Assembly: GCF_000277795.1 (NCBI RefSeq) | Contig: NC_018149.1 | Location: forward strand, 62,001-126,000 | DNA: 64,000 nucleotides | Source: Mycoplasma wenyonii str. Massachusetts | Lineage (GTDB): Bacteria > Bacillota_I > Bacilli_A > Mycoplasmatales > Mycoplasmoidaceae | Direction of reading: 5' to 3' | Shown: positions 1-11,596 of the stretch, piece after piece | Layout of the letters: the number at the start of each line of letters is the position of its first letter | How positions within the stretch are numbered: position 1 is the first letter of the stretch | Position numbers and translations under genes: made by a program | The notes under the pieces: model-generated | Databases searched by the model: none | What the model saw: the letters and a program-made list of their open reading frames with translations, nothing else | What the model was told of the DNA's origin: nothing

Positions 1-1055
1 ACTTGTGTTTATCTACCGCTCTATTACATGACATCGGACATGGCCCCTTTTCTCATTTCTTTGAGAAATTCCTTCCGGACTTCTCTCACGAACAAATGAC
101 TAGACAACTAATACTAAATAAAGACTCCAAATTATATGAATTACTCTCAGAGAGATCTAAGGTACACGGGAAAGAAGAAAGTTACTTTCCTGAAGAAATA
201 GTCAAGATTCTCTCTAAAAAGAGTGGAAGAGAGTGAATAGAAGAGTTAATAGCCTCAAAGATAGATGTAGATAGACTAGACTATCTGCTCAGAGATAAAT
301 ACTTCTGCGGTAGTTTCACTCTTTCTATAGATACCAATCTAATCATTAAGTGAACTAGATTATTAAGACTTAATGGAACTAGAAAGTTGTGTTTTCTAGA
401 GAAAGCTAACTATCAAAGATGTTCTCTCCTTCTCTCAAGAGACTATATGCACAAGGAGATATATGGTAACTTATCTGCTTGTTCTTATCAAGCAATGCTA
501 TTAGCTATTCTCAGAGAGTTAAAGAAAAGCTTCAATAGTAGGTTTAAAGATAATAGTTTTTATGACTTATTCTTACCCCTATTCTTTGAAGAGCCAGGCA
601 AGTGAAAGCTCTCGGAGTTTTTGAAACTAAATGACTATAGTATGTTAGCTAGAATAGATGAGTTATTCCTAGAACTAGAAAAGAATAGTTTAGGAGCAGA
701 GACTCTCTATTCTTTACTACTACTCTTTAAGGGATATTCAGAAGATAGTAAGCACATACTAACAAGAATGAGAACAGAAGAGTTAAAAGAGTTTCAGAAA
801 TTCTCTGAAAATAGAGAACAAGACATTGTCTTAATTACAGAGATATTCTCATTAATTGCGGAGATAAATGAAGTAGATAGAACTCAAACTCTAGAGTACT
901 TAGATTGAGAATCTAAGGAATTCAAGCAAGTAGAGTTAATACTTCCCGCAACTAATAAGAGCACCACTTACTTTGTATTAATTACTAAACAATTAAATAA
1001 AGAGTGAATAGAATTTAAAGTTAAGTGTGAAAAAACTCTAAACTCTCTTAGTTAG
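1..1055 (+). CDS. HD-domain phosphohydrolase (5' end outside window)
   Basis: The gene enters the window already in frame (first full codon at base 3) and ends at a TAG at 1053-1055; TGA codons at about 234, 348, 603, 906 and 1005 are read as Trp. Near the visible start is HDIGHGPFSH, the His-Asp metal-binding motif of HD phosphohydrolases of the dGTPase/SAMHD1 type. Further on, 'SKIDVDRLDYLLRD' matches the second conserved block of that family. It is probably a soluble metal-dependent (d)NTPase or nucleotide phosphohydrolase. The substrate cannot be told from sequence. It lies 23 bases upstream of the RNA polymerase delta gene on the same strand. Confidence 0.85.
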
Positions 1056-1078
1056 TGAGACACAGCACTAGAGATTTA

Positions 1079-1576
1079 ATGAATATTGCTTATGAGTCAG
1101 CTAAAGATAATTTCGGCAACACTAGTTTCAACTTTGCAGCTTTGTGAGCAAAGACTTGATCAGTAGCTAAAGAGTTCAGAAAGGATAGTATAGAGAACTG
1201 AATAGGAGCTTTCTATACTGAACTATTAATTGATCCTAGATTTGTGTATGTAGGTAATCAACAATGAAGGCTGAGAGAGTTTATGGACTACAACGAATAT
1301 CTAAAAGAAATAGGTAAGAGAGCTCAAGATGTTCAACTAAAGGAACCTGAATCTGCTGAAGGAGAGGCCAAGGAAAAGGTAGAAGTTAAGAAGAGAGGTA
1401 GAGGAAGAAAGAGTGCTCTACCCGAACCTACTGACACAATAGCTACAGTAGTAGAGGCGCAAGAAAAAGATACTCAACCTATTGAAACTGAAGAAGTAAA
1501 TCTAGATGAAGATATGGTTATCCCTGCCTCTACAAGACCACAAGAAAGTGAGGATGATGAAGATAACTATGAGTAA
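1079..1576 (+). CDS. rpoE: RNA polymerase delta subunit
   Basis: 165 residues from an ATG at 1079. The first ~70 residues form the HARE-HTH winged-helix domain typical of the delta subunit of Gram-positive and mollicute RNA polymerase, with the signature ending 'DPRFVYVGNQQWRLREF'; several Trp are TGA. A basic KKRGRGRK patch follows at about 105-112, then a strongly acidic tail ending EDDEDNYE, the classical delta layout. Delta binds core polymerase and helps displace nucleic acids and recycle enzyme. The next feature is an oppositely oriented tRNA-Leu, so the transcript probably ends here. Confidence 0.9.
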
Positions 1577-1582
1577 ACAATA

Positions 1583-1670
1583 TGGTGCTCCTACCCAGAC
1601 TCGAACTGGGACGATATCAAATATCAGTAGCTCTTGAGGCTACCGTGTCTGCCAATTCCACCATAAGAGC
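1583..1670 (-). tRNA. tRNA-Leu(CAA)
   Basis: An 88-nt tRNA with encoded CCA. The acceptor stem GCTCTTA pairs with TAGGAGC. The anticodon stem GTAGC/GCTAC frames the loop CTCAAGA, giving anticodon CAA, which reads the Leu codon UUG. There is a long variable arm, as expected for a class II tRNA, and a normal T-arm with GTTCGAGTC. Confidence 0.93.
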
Positions 1671-1740
1671 CTATATTTAGATTAATCTTTTAATATTTTT
1701 TTCTCATTAAGAAATATCTTGTTTAGGTTCTAGAAAGACC

Positions 1741-2280
1741 ATTAAAGCTCTAAAAAATCACTTATTGAATGATGAGATACAAGGGGATACATTTAGATTG
1801 GTCGAGGGAGAAGGTAACTCTAGAGTTGTTAGTAGAGAAGAGATGTTTAGTATTGCAAAACAAAAACAACTAGATTTAGTACTAGTCAATAACAGAATAG
1901 ATCCTCCAGTAGTTAAGTTACTTAATTACAGTGAGTTTCAAAGAGAGCAATCCAGACTTAACTATCAATCAGCTAAGAAGGAGAAGAGCAAAGCTCCTAC
2001 TAAGCTCAAATCCATTACTTTGAAGCTAAAGATAGATGAACACGATCTCAAGTGAAAGGTTAAGAAAACCAGAGATTGACTAGGTTCTGGTGAAAAAGTT
2101 CAACTGATTATCAGAACTCCCTACGAGATCTCTGAAACTAAGGCTATAGTGGCAAAGAATTTATTTGAGAAATTCAGTGAGTTAGTGAAAGAAGAAGGAA
2201 AACCTGCAGATCTCCTAAAGCTAGTTAGTCCCTCTCAATACTCTTGTACTTTCCACCCACTAACAGAGAATAAGAAGTAA
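1741..2280 (+). CDS. infC: Translation initiation factor IF-3
   Basis: IF-3 binds the 30S subunit and proofreads start codon selection. The reading frame from 1711 is open, and the conserved IF-3 N-terminal block aligns as 'LLNDEIQGDTFRLV' (compare INEQIRAREVRLI in Bacillus). The core 'LDLVLVNNRIDPPVVKLLNY' is also present. A TTG at 1765 would cut into the first conserved block. The AUU at 1741 gives MKALKNHLLNDEI and matches the well-known use of AUU as the infC start, so I place the start there (179 residues). Many infC genes are followed by L35 and L20 genes, but here a minus-strand gene follows. Confidence 0.88.
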
Positions 2281-2284
2281 GAAT

Positions 2285-3205
2285 TTATTTACTATCTCCA
2301 TTGAGAATTGTTTTGATATCTTTTGGACTTTCTGTTGTGTCCCCATTACACTTCGGCTCACTTTTCCCATTGGATTGACAATAACTCTGAGGGCTTAACT
2401 TAAAAGAATCCTTTAAATCCTTTGTCTTTAATAACAACTTAGTAAATAAGTTTTTAAGTCCGTTATTTTCTTCATTAACCTTTTCTTTCTTAAAAACTAA
2501 GTTCAGCTCTTTTTGCAGTTTTGGGCTGTTATTTGTTGATTGAGTCCCCTTTAACTTGATCTCTTTATAACCCTGCAGTCAATCTTTGTTTTGTTCGTAA
2601 AAAGAAGAAGGTAAGAAGATTACTGCATCTAGGTTGCTATTTTGACTAAATCTCTCGAGAGCTAAGAAGTTATTCTCAGGAATCTCTATTACCTGAATAT
2701 CTTTATCAATTTGATCCTTTATTTTTTCCTTAAATACAGTCTTATTTAGATTAGATCTCTCATGCCCCCCCTCTCTAATAAAAAAAACTAGCTCTTTGCA
2801 ATTATTGCCATTTTGTAATAACTTGTCCAGTAAGTCACCATTTTGATTGCCATTACCCTTCAAAGCATCACACTTCGTTTCACTTTTGTAAATCAAAGAA
2901 ATAGGATCATCAGCTAGTCTAGCTTCTTGATATCCATTATTCCCTGATTTAGAAAGAGAAGTTAAAGCAAAATCAGAGATTCCCTCTTCTAATGATTCTC
3001 TTCCTCCTGCAGAACCAGTAGGTATAACACTAACAGTTGTGTCACTATCTTTAATTAGTTGCTGTATAGGTTCAAATAGAGAGCCACTACCTTCTAAAGT
3101 AATTACCTTTAATCCCTTATCTTGAGTAGCTAGTACGGGAAAGATAACTGAAGTTGGTATTCCAATAACACCAAGGATTTTTAAAAACCCAGCTTGCAAG
3201 CCCAC
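2285..3205 (-). CDS. PstS-like periplasmic-binding-fold protein
   Basis: 306 residues from a GTG at 3205. A hydrophobic segment at residues ~5-26 looks like an uncleaved or signal anchor; no clear lipobox Cys is seen. Then 'ITLEGSGSLFEPIQQLI' and 'VSVIPTGSAGGRESLEEGISDF' match the two phosphate-binding loops of PstS-type substrate-binding proteins (GSG/T...P, GSGxG..., G..DF). A TGA Trp near residue 209 joins a C-terminal part rich in Lys and Asn. Family knowledge suggests phosphate binding at the cell surface. No pstABC genes are visible next to it, so the partner transporter must be elsewhere or the protein has another role. Confidence 0.65.
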
Positions 3206-3236
3206 TATATTATTACAATCAAGTTAATTTTCTGTT

Positions 3237-4121
3237 ATGTCCAATAAGGAGTTAATCGCAAAACTAAGAAAAGAAACACTAGCTCCTTTTTCTTCTTGTA
3301 TTAAAGCTCTACAAGAATCTAACAATAATTTTGAAGAAGCTAAAAAGCTCCTATTTAAACAAAGTATCTTAAAAGCTAAATCCAACAATCAAGGAGATAG
3401 TTCTCTACCAGAAGGAAGATTACTAGCAGTTAGCCCTTCAGATCTATCTTTTGGTGCAATAGTTCATTTAAGAGCTCAAACAGATTTTGTTACCAACTCC
3501 CAGTCTTTTGTAAATCTACAAAAAGAAATAGGAGAGATTGTATTATCTGAATACTCTAAGAAGTCAGAATTTCCCTCTTTCGTAATAAATCAATCAGAAC
3601 TATTAGAGCTGAAGTCTACTACAGATAATCTCTCTGTAGAAGAGAAGATAGCTACTGTTTCTTCCATTACTAAAGAAGAAATTAAGCTGGGAGAGTGTTG
3701 AGTATCTGAGAAAAAAGAAAGTTACTTTACTCTTAGTTACACCCACTACAATGCACAATTAACAGCTTTACTAACCCTTAAAGCTAACTCTAAGAGTTAC
3801 TCAGAGTTCAGTGAAGAAGAGCTAAAAGAGATAAGAAAACTAATTATTCACTTAGCAGGAACAGACTCTCTATTTCTAACTAAAGAAGATGTGACCCAAG
3901 AGTGAATCTCTAAAGAATCAGAAGCACTTAAAGAGAGCATGTTAAAGAAGAATCCTAGCTTAAAGAATGTAGAGCAAATAGTAGAGAAACAAATACCTAA
4001 GAGAGCTGGAGAAGTAACCTTCACAGAACAAGCATTTATCTTAGATTCCTCCACTAAGATGTCTTCTATCTTAGAAAAATTTGATTTAACTCCTATTTGA
4101 GCAAAAAAGATAGCACTTTAG
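3237..4121 (+). CDS. tsf: Elongation factor Ts
   Basis: 294 residues. EF-Ts exchanges GDP for GTP on EF-Tu. The N-terminal domain 'KELIAKLRKETLAPFSSCIKAL' corresponds to the UBA-like VKELRErTGAGMMDCKKAL region, somewhat diverged. 'IVHLRAQTDFVTNSQSF' is the conserved core motif (VELNCETDFVAR). TGA Trp codons occur at 3699, 3903 and 4098. The C-terminal domain carries 'KRAGEVTFTEQAFILD', matching the usual ...LLEQPFVKD ending. It diverges from the PstS-like gene, with starts only 31 bases apart, so the two share an intergenic promoter region. Confidence 0.9.
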
Positions 4122-4281
4122 CTCAGAAAGCATTAGAATCCAGAAGGAGGGGATAAGAAAGTAGAGAGAAAATAAAGTGTCAATTACAGATTCTCCTGCA
4201 TTTCTAAATTAAAGAAATAAAACATAGATCTATAATTTTTATTCCTTTACTTTCTCTCTTTGGAATAATCTTTATTTAGGT

Positions 4282-5910
4282 ATGGTTACAAAAGTTGAAA
4301 GTACTGAAACACAAGTAACGAAAATCAAACCTTCTACAACTAAAGCTAAAAAAACCACCACAACCAAATCTACTAAATCTAAAACTACCAAAAAGGTAGT
4401 AAAGAAGACTACAAAGACTACAGATGAGACAGCTAAAACAACAAGAACTAGCTCAAAAATATCAACTCCTGAGGAAAAGAAACTCTATAAGCACAATCTA
4501 GAAAAGCTTGAATCTATAAAAGAAAAAGTACTAGCCATTCAAGCTTTAAAGAAAGCTGAAACAAATAACTTCGAGAAAGTTTTTGTTTTAGAGGCTGGTA
4601 ATAAAAAAGCTAAGACTAAGAGCAATAAAGGTCTATTTACTTCTATTTGAGCTGTAGTCTTTAACCAAGCAACTAAGCCCAGAAGAGGTAAGAACAAAAT
4701 CTCTGAGGAAGAGCTTTTATTAGTACTAGAAGATCTTGAACTTATTCCTGATGAAGTTTGAGATACTCTCGCTCTCAGATTAACCAAGAATGAGATCAAA
4801 ATTACTGAATTAACTCCAGAGGAACAAGCAGATCACTTAGATGTTCAAGATGAGAACATATCTAGCTTTAAGTACTATCACGCCTCAACTACAAAAGATA
4901 AGATGAGTGACTCATCTAAATCTTTCTTATCTACTCTTTGTTTCTCTAAGATGTTGACTGCAGATGAAGAAAAACAAATAGCTCAATTAATGGATATCCC
5001 TGAAAAAAGAGGTTTCGCAGAGAAACAATTAATGACCTCTAACTTAAGACTAGTTATCTCTGTTGCGAAGAAATATTTAAATTGTGGATTTAGTCTTGGA
5101 GACCTTATCCAAGAAGGAGTCTTTGGGCTGAGAAAAGCTATTACTAAGTTTGACTACAAATTTGGTAATAAGTTCTCAACTTATGCAACTTGGTGGATAA
5201 GACAAGCTATTACTAGATCTATTGCTGACCAATCCAAGATCATCAGAATTCCAGTTCATATGATGGAAGTAATTAATAAGTTAGTTAAAGCAGAAAAAGA
5301 TCTAATACTGAAGAATGGACACACTCCCACTCTAGAAGAACTTTCTGTTGAGATGCAAAAATATGGAACTCAATACACTCCCAGAAAGATTAGTGAGATC
5401 AAAAAGATTAATGTTGATCTAGTCTCGCTAGATAAACCTATTTCTAGCAATGAAAACTCTAACTTTGCAGACTTTGTTAGTGATGAAGATGAGATTAATC
5501 CTGAGAGCTTAGCCGCTAGAAGTCTCGCAGGAGAAAAACTAGATATTTTTATTAAAGAAGCACTTAGCAAAGAAGAATATCAAATAATTTCTTGACTTTA
5601 TGGTTTAAATAATCAATCAGCTAGAACACATGAAGAAATAGCTTTGCTATTGTTAAAAGATTCAAAATACCAAAACTTACTTAAAGGAAAGGCTTTGAAA
5701 GACTCTCCAGAATTAGAAACTAAAAAAGGGTCAAAGAGAAAGAAGTCAGAAACCGCTGGAGGTAGAGGGGGTCACAATACCACAACTAAGAAATTAATTG
5801 ATTGAGTAAAACATACAGAAAGCTCTGCACTCAAAAAGTTGAAACACAAAGCCAGAACTGAAGAGTTAGATAGTTCTCTACTATCTTTCTTTTCTGGAAC
5901 TGACTATTAA
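4282..5910 (+). CDS. rpoD: Primary sigma factor (sigma-70 family)
   Basis: 542 residues. The first ~70 residues are a Lys/Thr-rich low-complexity extension (many KTT/KTTK blocks). Sigma region 2 is clear at about residues 250-320: 'LRLVISVAKKYL', 'LGDLIQEGVFGLRKAITKFD' and 'FSTYATWWIRQAITRSIADQ', the core-binding and -10 recognition helices. Region 3 follows (IIRIPVHMMEVINKLVKAEKDL). Region 4 after the TGA Trp at 5593 (about residue 438) is interrupted by a basic insert (GSKRKKSETAGGRGG), so the -35-binding helix-turn-helix is strongly diverged. It is probably the only housekeeping sigma factor. Confidence 0.92.
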
Positions 5911-5957
5911 GTTAAGTCTTTCTCAACTAGTTAGCTTTTCTAGCTAACTAATTAGAT

Positions 5958-7778
5958 ATGTCTTCTTGTCACACCATAGAACAACATATTTTTGAAGCTA
6001 GAAATCACAAATGCACTGATAGCACTTATTTCTTCGGATTAGGGGGAATAGAAGAGATAGGTAAAAACTGTTACTGCATAGAACACAAAGAAGAAATACT
6101 AATACTAGACTTTGGAATTAAGTTTGGGAATAAACAAACTCAACCTGGAGTTACTGGTTTAGTTGCTAATCTAGAGTACTTAATTAAAGAGAAGTCAAAA
6201 ATAGTCGGCTTGTTTATAACTCACGGGCATGAAGACCACATAGGAGGTATTGTTCACCTCTTAAATAGAATAGATATTCCTGTAATATATGCCCCTGCAT
6301 TAGCTTCAGAGCTAATAAAGAAAAAGATAGAAGAACACAAACCAACTTATGAACCTAAGATGGTTGTCTATAACTCTTCTTCTCTATTCTTTACTAAATA
6401 CTTTGGAATAGATTTCTTCGAGGTAAATCACTCAATTCCAGACTCATTTGGTTTTTCTATCTCAACCCCTAATGGTTATATAGCTTTCAGTGGTGACTTC
6501 AGATTTGACTTAAAGAACAAGATAAATAGCAAAGCCTTTCAAAGACTTATAAATATAGGTTCTAGAGAAGTAGACTTGCTTCTCTGTGAGTCCACTGCAG
6601 CTGCACAACCTGGATTCAATGAAAGTGAACTAACTATTATTCAAGAGCTGAAGAATATTATCTCTTCAGCTAAGGGAAGAATAATAATTACCTTCTTCGC
6701 TTCTAACCTAGGAAGAATAGAAGAAATAGTTAAGTTAGCTAACTCTAAAGGGAGAAGAATAGCTATCTTTGGTAGATCAATTGAAAGTAGCTTGAAGTGT
6801 TCACAGGCAGCTGGACTACTAAATAACTATGATCTCAAGAATAGTATGGTTTCAGCTCAAGAACTAGATTCTATTCCTGACGATCAAGTCTTAATTATCT
6901 GTACAGGCTCCCAAGGAGAAGAATCCTCCGCACTAAGTATTATCTCTAAAGGTTCTCATCCTTTTATCTCTCTGAAACCAACAGATGATATTATCTTTTC
7001 TTCTAATGCCATTCCAGGAAATAAACAAGCTATTAATGAATTAGTTAACAGACTCTATAAGACTGGTTGCAATATTCACTTAAATTCCAGTGAGTGCAGA
7101 ATACATGCCTCTGGTCACGCAACCAAGCTAGAACAACAACTATTCATTTCCTTTATCTCTCCGAAATACCTTGCACCTATTCACGGAGAAAAGAAGATGT
7201 TACATGATCTCAAAAGAAATGTAGTTGAGTTGAATATTGTCAATAAAGACAATATTTTTATATTGAAGAATGGTTCCAGACTAGAGTTAACTAATAGAGA
7301 AGTAAAAAGAGCTCCTGAGAAAGATCTAAAGTTCTCTCAAGCCTTTTATGTAATAGAGAACAAATTAACTGATAAAGGAAAAGAGATCTTAGATGAAAGA
7401 ACTCACTTAGCTTCTCATGGACTATTAGTTGTCTCTATAGCTCTTTGTTTAAAAACTAAGGTAATTCACTCTATCTCTCCTATCTCTACTATTGGCTCTC
7501 TTTCTTTTTCTATCTCTGTAGATCTATTCAGAGATCTAAATAGATTAATAAGACAAAAAGTAGAGTATCTCTTAAAAAACCTTACTTTTGAACTTAATAA
7601 AGAAAGTGTCTCTAAATCTGTTAGCTCTTTAGTAGAAGAGTTTTTCTCTACTAACAGAAAGAATCAAAAAGTACCTAAAACAGTTATTGTGGTGGAAGAT
7701 ATTGAATACTCTAAGTTATGAGAAGACTCTATAACAGCTGACTATAAATCTAATGAACAACAAACAACTAAGTCTTAG
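5958..7778 (+). CDS. rnj: Ribonuclease J
   Basis: 606 residues, close to the family's usual length of about 555-610. The metallo-beta-lactamase motif HGHEDHIGG (about residues 90-98) supplies the zinc ligands. 'SGDFRFD', 'LLCESTAA' and 'HASGHAT' are the remaining beta-CASP motifs. RNase J is a 5'-3' exo- and endoribonuclease central to mRNA decay and rRNA maturation in Gram-positives and mollicutes. The N-terminus lacks the basic extension of some mycoplasma homologues. One TGA Trp (7719) lies near the C-terminus, extending the frame to a TAG at 7776. Confidence 0.92.
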
Positions 7779-7806
7779 TTAGTTAAGTAGTTCTAAAGGA
7801 AGTTAT

Positions 7807-8076
7807 TTAGCTGGACTCGCTTGAACTGCTTGTTGCCCCTGAACTACCGCCTCCCCCGCTTGATGCTCCGTTCTGCCCTTGCCTCGCTTCTGTCGCAGGA
7901 GCTTTTTCACCAGGTTGTTTTTTAACATCTACTCCTCCATCACCAATTTGTGATTCTTTTTTCTCTACAACAGCACCTGCATGAACATTTGTGTACTCCT
8001 GTTGAGACAAATAAGCAATTCCACCAATACTACCACCTACACCACCAATAGCTAATAACTTAAAGAAGATATTCAT
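7807..8076 (-). CDS. Small membrane-anchored low-complexity protein
   Basis: 89 residues from an ATG. Residues 4-24 are hydrophobic with a Gly-rich stretch (IGGVGGSIGGIAYL), consistent with a signal anchor. The rest is hydrophilic and ends in a Gly/Ser-only tail (SSGGGGSSGATSSSSESS). There is no recognisable domain. The organisation (short anchor plus low-complexity exposed tail) resembles several other short genes in this window. It converges on RNase J and sits just downstream of ptsI on the same strand. Function unknown. Confidence 0.6.
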   Translation of the reverse strand: MNIFFKLLAIGGVGGSIGGIAYLSQQEYTNVHAGAVVEKKESQIGDGGVDVKKQPGEKAPATEARQGQNGASSGGGGSSGATSSSSESS

Positions 8077-8103
8077 TAATTACTAGTAAGTAAAGCTTAA
8101 GTG

Positions 8104-9846
8104 TTAAAGAAGTATATTATTACTTTCTAAGTATTTATTAACCATTTCAACTACTTCTTTTTCAGTAGTTAGTTCTAGAGCTTGTTCAACTAACTTTTCG
8201 GCCTCTGAGAAGCTTATATTATTTAAGACTCTCTTAATCATAGGAATTGAAGAGGCAGACATAGACAGCTTATCAACTCCCATTCCAATTAATAGCACTG
8301 CTGATTGAGGAGAGCTAGCCATTTCACCACAAACACTAACTTCTATCTTCGCCTCATTAGCATTCTTAACAACCATATTTAGTATTCTCAAAACTCCAGG
8401 TGAGTTTGGTTGATAAAGATTGTTTACATTCTCAGACATTCTATCTACTGCATTTGTATATTGAATTAAGTCATTGGAACCAATAGAGAAGAAATCAGCA
8501 ACTTTAGCAAGTTGTTTAGAGATCAAGGCAGCTCCTGGAACTTCAATCATTAAACCTACAGGAATCTTGTCTGCTAATTTATGACCCTCAACCTCTAGTT
8601 GATGTTTTACTTCCACAACCATTCTCTTAGCCTCAATGAATTCCTCAAAGGTAGTAATCATAGGAAACATAATCTTTATATTTCCATCTGCACTAGCTCT
8701 CAATATAGCTCTTAATTGAGCTATAAATTGTTCTCTCTCATTAAGACTCATTCTTATAGCTCTGTAACCTAAGAAAGGATTCATTTCTTCTGGGAACTCA
8801 TAGTAGTCTAAGTGTTTATCTCCCCCTATATCTAGAGTTCTGATGGTTAAGCTTTCGTCATCATGTAGATCCATAAGAGTCTTTCTGTAAGCAGAGTATT
8901 GAATCTCTTCTGAAGGTCAATCTCTACTTTTCATATATAGAAACTCTGTTCTAAAGAGTCCAACCCCTTCTCCCCCAAACTCTCTAACCTTAGACATATC
9001 GGAAGGTTGTCCAATATTTCCTAAGATAGGAATATTCTTACCATCCAAGGTCTTACATTTCTTAGATTTGTAGTTTTCTCAAATTAACTTAGTTTCTTCA
9101 AACTTTTGCTCTCTCATTTGTAACTCCTTTAATAGTTGTTCATTTGAATCTAGATTTAGATATACAATTCCTGAGCTAGCATCTACAGCAATTGTTTCTC
9201 CTTGTTTAATAACTTCTAGTGCATCTTTTGCAGAGACTATAGCGGGAAAGCCCATAGTCTTAGCCATGATAGCAGAGTGACTAGTAACTCCTCCTAACTC
9301 AGTAATAAAAGCCTTTATGTATTTCTTGTTTAGTAGAGAGGTTTCACTAGGAGTTAAGTCTTTAGCAACTACTATACATTCACTATTAATAGCACTGATT
9401 TCATTGCTATCGATATTAAGAGCTATTGTTAATAGTCTCTCTTTTAAGTCATTCATATCAGCAGCTCTTTCTTGAAAGTAACTATCTGACATCTCTTTAA
9501 AGGTTTGAGCATATCTGTCATATACAGAATTAATTGCTCAAGCAATTGAGCAATTCTCACTAAATAGCTTTTCTTTAATTTCTGTTCTGATCTCTACATC
9601 TTTAAGTATTTCCTTGTGGGCTCTAAAGATATCTGCTTTTTCTTCAGAGATGTTTTGAGAAGCTAATGTAATTAACTGATCAATTTGTTTAAGAGCTTTT
9701 TCTTCAATACTTTGAAAGGTATAGAACTCATTATCAGGAGTAGTATTAGATTCTTTTTCAAACTTAAGCTCTGCTTTTTGTAGTATGTAAGCCTTTCCTA
9801 CTACAACCCCTTCTCCAATTCCTAATGCCTTAATTTGAGTTAGCAT
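8104..9846 (-). CDS. ptsI: PTS enzyme I (phosphoenolpyruvate-protein phosphotransferase)
   Basis: 580 residues, the normal length. Enzyme I takes phosphate from PEP and passes it to HPr, the first step of all PTS sugar uptake. The phospho-accepting His lies in 'GGVTSHSAIMAKTMGFPAI'. The PEP-binding TIM barrel shows 'GVGLFRTEFLYM', 'TIRTLDIGGDKHL', 'FFSIGSNDLIQY' and 'SVCGEMAS', with the catalytic Cys. TGA Trp codons occur at about 9538, 9076, 8937 and nearby. HPr is not next to it. The gene stands alone between a small anchored protein and gatB. Confidence 0.95.
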
Positions 9847-9942
9847 TCTTGCTATCTAAGAATTAGAGTTTCAAGACTTTAATTAAAGATTTTGTCAGTA
9901 ATAAAAAAGAAAAAAGACACTTATATTAATTTAAAGAAAAAA

Positions 9943-11595
9943 CTAAGAGTCTTCAGACTCTTCTTTCACTTCTTTAGATTGATCTAACTCTCCACTTTCT
10001 CTTTTTTCTTCCTCTTCTCACGCCTTAAGTTGAGCTTCTAGGGCCTTCTTTCTTTCTAATCTTTGTTGCTTCATCTTACCTCAAATAGTGTCTGTTGAGA
10101 ATTGAGGTTCTTCTTCTTTTTCTTCCTCAATAATCTCTTCAACACTATTAATTCTTTCTATAAAGCTCTTTAGTTTCATATCAACTATTTGTTTTGCTTC
10201 AGCCATCTCTACCTGTTCTTTGTACTTAGTCTTAATAACTCCTAATAGATAGTTAGTTAATTTATCTTCCTTTTCAACTATCTTCTTTAGTTCCTCCTTT
10301 TCCTTATCAATAGTTGTGTGACAAAGCTCAACTATTTGTTCTTTTCCAATAGTTGGTAGAGAGAGATAGAATTCAACAACTTGCTCTATATCAGCCATAG
10401 GAGAAATAAGTTTCTTACAACACTCTCTTATCTTTCAGTTATTGAACTTAAATTCAGTTATCCTGTATGACTTATATAGCTCTTCTACTAACTTAGTTAA
10501 GAAATTAACTAGGTTTTCAAAAGCTTTTTCACTTCCCTTAATAGACTGAAAGATCTTGAGTACAAAATAAGAGTTAGCTCAATCTTTAAGTATTTGTTGC
10601 ACTCTATAACACTCTCAAAAGAAGTCATACCCAGCTACAATCTCTTGTCTTTCTCTCTCAGCCAACTTACTACTTTCTATCCCCTTAATAGCATTATTTA
10701 GTTGATCTTGATTAGCCTCAAAAATTAACTCTTCTTTCTCTTCTACAGATAACTTAATAGCTGGAATACAACTCTCAGGAATGAATAAGTAGTCTGCTTC
10801 AGACATCTTACTTCTAGATCGAACCAATCTAGATTCACTCTCTATTCAGCTAAAAGTTTCATTGGCAAAGATATCTTCTTCTCCTTTAGTCATCTTTTCA
10901 ATAAAGTGTTTCTTGATCTGAACAGTAGCTTGTTCAATAGCCTTATAAGAAGCTAAGTTCTTTATCTCAGCTCTACCCGTTCTTGCCTCTCCATACTCAT
11001 CAATTAAAGAGACATTTAGATCAACTCTTAATTGACCACTCTCTAACTCCGCTTTAGAGAGCTTTAAGAGAAAAGAGAGAAATCTAATTATCTTTACACA
11101 CTCTATGGCCTCTTCAGCACTCTTTAGCTCTGGCTCAGTAACTATTTCTATTAGAGGAACTCCTAGTCTTTGCAGAGATAATTGGTAGTTCTTTTGAGGA
11201 CCATCATAAGATGAATGAGCTGCAGTGTCTTCTTCTAAAGCAACAGAGCTAATACTTATCTTTTGCTTTAAGTTAGGTAAAAAGATATAACCCCCTTTAC
11301 CTATAGGGTTTGAGTGTTGAGTTAGTTGATAACCTCTAGGGAGATCAAAGTAAAAGTAGGACTTTCTCTCAAAAGTTAACTCTTTAGGAATAACAGTATT
11401 TAAAGCTCAAGCCATTTTGTAAGCAGACTTAATAGCAGAGGTATTTATCTGTGGAAGTGTTCCAATAAGTCCCAAAGAGGTATAGGAAGTATCTTCTATT
11501 CGAGTAACGGAAAAGGCTTTATATTCAGTGTTTAAAGCTAAATGGATCTCTAACCCAATCTTGAACTGAAAGTTAGTTTGTAACTCTCCCTCCAA
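9943..11595 (-). CDS. gatB: Aspartyl/glutamyl-tRNA amidotransferase subunit B
   Basis: 550 residues. GatB is the kinase/amidotransferase subunit that binds misacylated Glu-tRNA(Gln)/Asp-tRNA(Asn). The N-terminus has 'FKIGLEIHLALNT' and the core 'YFDLPRGYQLTQ' plus 'RLGVPLIEIVTEPE'. The C-terminal tail is longer than usual and very rich in Glu/Lys (about the last 70 residues), probably a flexible or coiled extension. The start is a TTG (11595) one base after the gatA stop, indicating translational coupling. It is the last gene of gatCAB on this strand. Confidence 0.92.
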
Positions 11596-11596
11596 T

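Noticed and set aside
4122-4281. Gap between tsf and rpoD considered for a small gene
   Set aside because: No frame with a start and conserved content; only AT-rich leader sequence before rpoD.
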